Shown here one piece after another: positions 44,101 to 44,334 of a stretch of 44,334 nucleotides of DNA. The stretch lies in contig QCHZ01000006.1 in the NCBI GenBank assembly GCA_003216955.1, positions 50,707 to 95,040 of the forward strand, written 5' to 3'. This stretch comes from Prochlorococcus sp. AG-402-I21 (GTDB lineage: Bacteria; Cyanobacteriota; Cyanobacteriia; PCC-6307; Cyanobiaceae). Numbering within the stretch: the stretch's first letter is position 1; every line of letters begins with the position of its first letter. The position numbers and the translations under genes are program-made. Below the pieces are notes generated by a model that made no database searches, was not told the DNA's origin, and saw nothing but the letters and a program-made list of their open reading frames with translations.

Positions 44101-44238
44101 CTAGCCGAATAGAGCTGAAGCGACACCCGCTACTGCAATTACTATGCCTCCCCATTTGATTACAGGTTGATCTTTGTCATAAGTATTTGAAACAAGAATG
44201 GCAGCGAGAAGGATCTCGACAAGGTTCTCATTAATCAT
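44101..44238 (-). CDS. Small membrane protein, 45 residues
   Basis: A short complete frame starting MINENLVEILLAAILVSNTY and ending VAGVASALFG. It has two hydrophobic stretches (about 6-17 and 30-44) joined by a polar DKDQPVIKW turn, so it probably forms a helical hairpin or single span in a membrane. No function is known. It is supported by coding-like composition, an ATG start, a stop just before two hairpins and a proper terminator. The alternative is a chance frame, but the terminator placement argues against that. No strong ribosome site is visible. Confidence 0.6.
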   Translation of the reverse strand: MINENLVEILLAAILVSNTYDKDQPVIKWGGIVIAVAGVASALFG

Positions 44239-44334
44239 GGGTCGAAGCCAGAAATGTAGTTCTTGATACTGTTTCTAGCCAGATTTTTTTAAAGGGGCAA
44301 CAATTATTAAGTATGAAATGAACAAATTATCTCT

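Noticed and set aside
1-44334. CRISPR array, insertion sequence or prochlorosin-type lanthipeptide precursor
   Set aside because: No evenly spaced direct repeats with unique spacers, no transposase, no integrase and no Nif11-like leader ending in a double glycine were seen by eye.

Overview
The window reads as chromosome from a marine picocyanobacterium, most probably a Prochlorococcus of a low-light-adapted type. This is inferred from an AT-rich, compact, intron-free layout, oxygenic photosynthesis genes (psbD, psbC, petM, ycf4, ycf39), an NTRC-type thioredoxin reductase, split pntA1/pntA2/pntB transhydrogenase genes, and a TPR/O-GlcNAc-transferase-like gene of a kind common in these genomes. 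I cannot assign a strain without a database search.

Layout. (1) 1-5.0 kb: glyQ, an outer-membrane porin, a tiny secreted protein, and an iron module of a PiuC-like hydroxylase divergent from a FutA/IdiA iron-binding protein. (2) 5.0-7.2 kb: tRNA-Ser(CGA) followed by a small accessory patch with a sulfotransferase-like gene, a short TPR gene and a 17-bp direct repeat. (3) 7.2-33.5 kb: core genome. It holds ferredoxin/cobQ, maf, the overlapping psbD-psbC operon, ycf4, a cyclophilin lipoprotein, ilvH with an alpha/beta hydrolase, petM and ycf39, an IF-1, NTRC, the transhydrogenase operon, dxr, a LeuT-type symporter, an efflux adaptor-polA-cysS operon, and ychF. (4) 33.5-43.8 kb: accessory region. 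It begins with an apparent duplication of the ychF 3' end flanking a ribbon-helix-helix gene. It continues with a NodU-type carbamoyltransferase, a ten-repeat TPR/SPINDLY-like glycosyltransferase, a methyltransferase-like protein, two paralogous secreted proteins of unknown function and a family 4 glycosyltransferase. The set looks like a surface-glycan or protein-glycosylation locus. (5) 43.8-44.3 kb: a 45-residue membrane protein with a terminator.

How genes work together: PsbD/PsbC are the D2 and CP43 subunits of photosystem II, and Ycf39 and Ycf4 help assemble photosystems II and I. PetM belongs to cytochrome b6f. PntAB and NTRC manage NADPH redox. PiuC and FutA point to iron acquisition. 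Genes in the core are tightly packed: three convergent pairs share a single TTAA as both stop codons.

The most interesting structures are the ychF 3'-end duplication (a candidate integration scar or mini-element), a perfect 18-bp-arm inverted repeat inside the efflux adaptor coding region, and the tRNA-Ser-adjacent patch.
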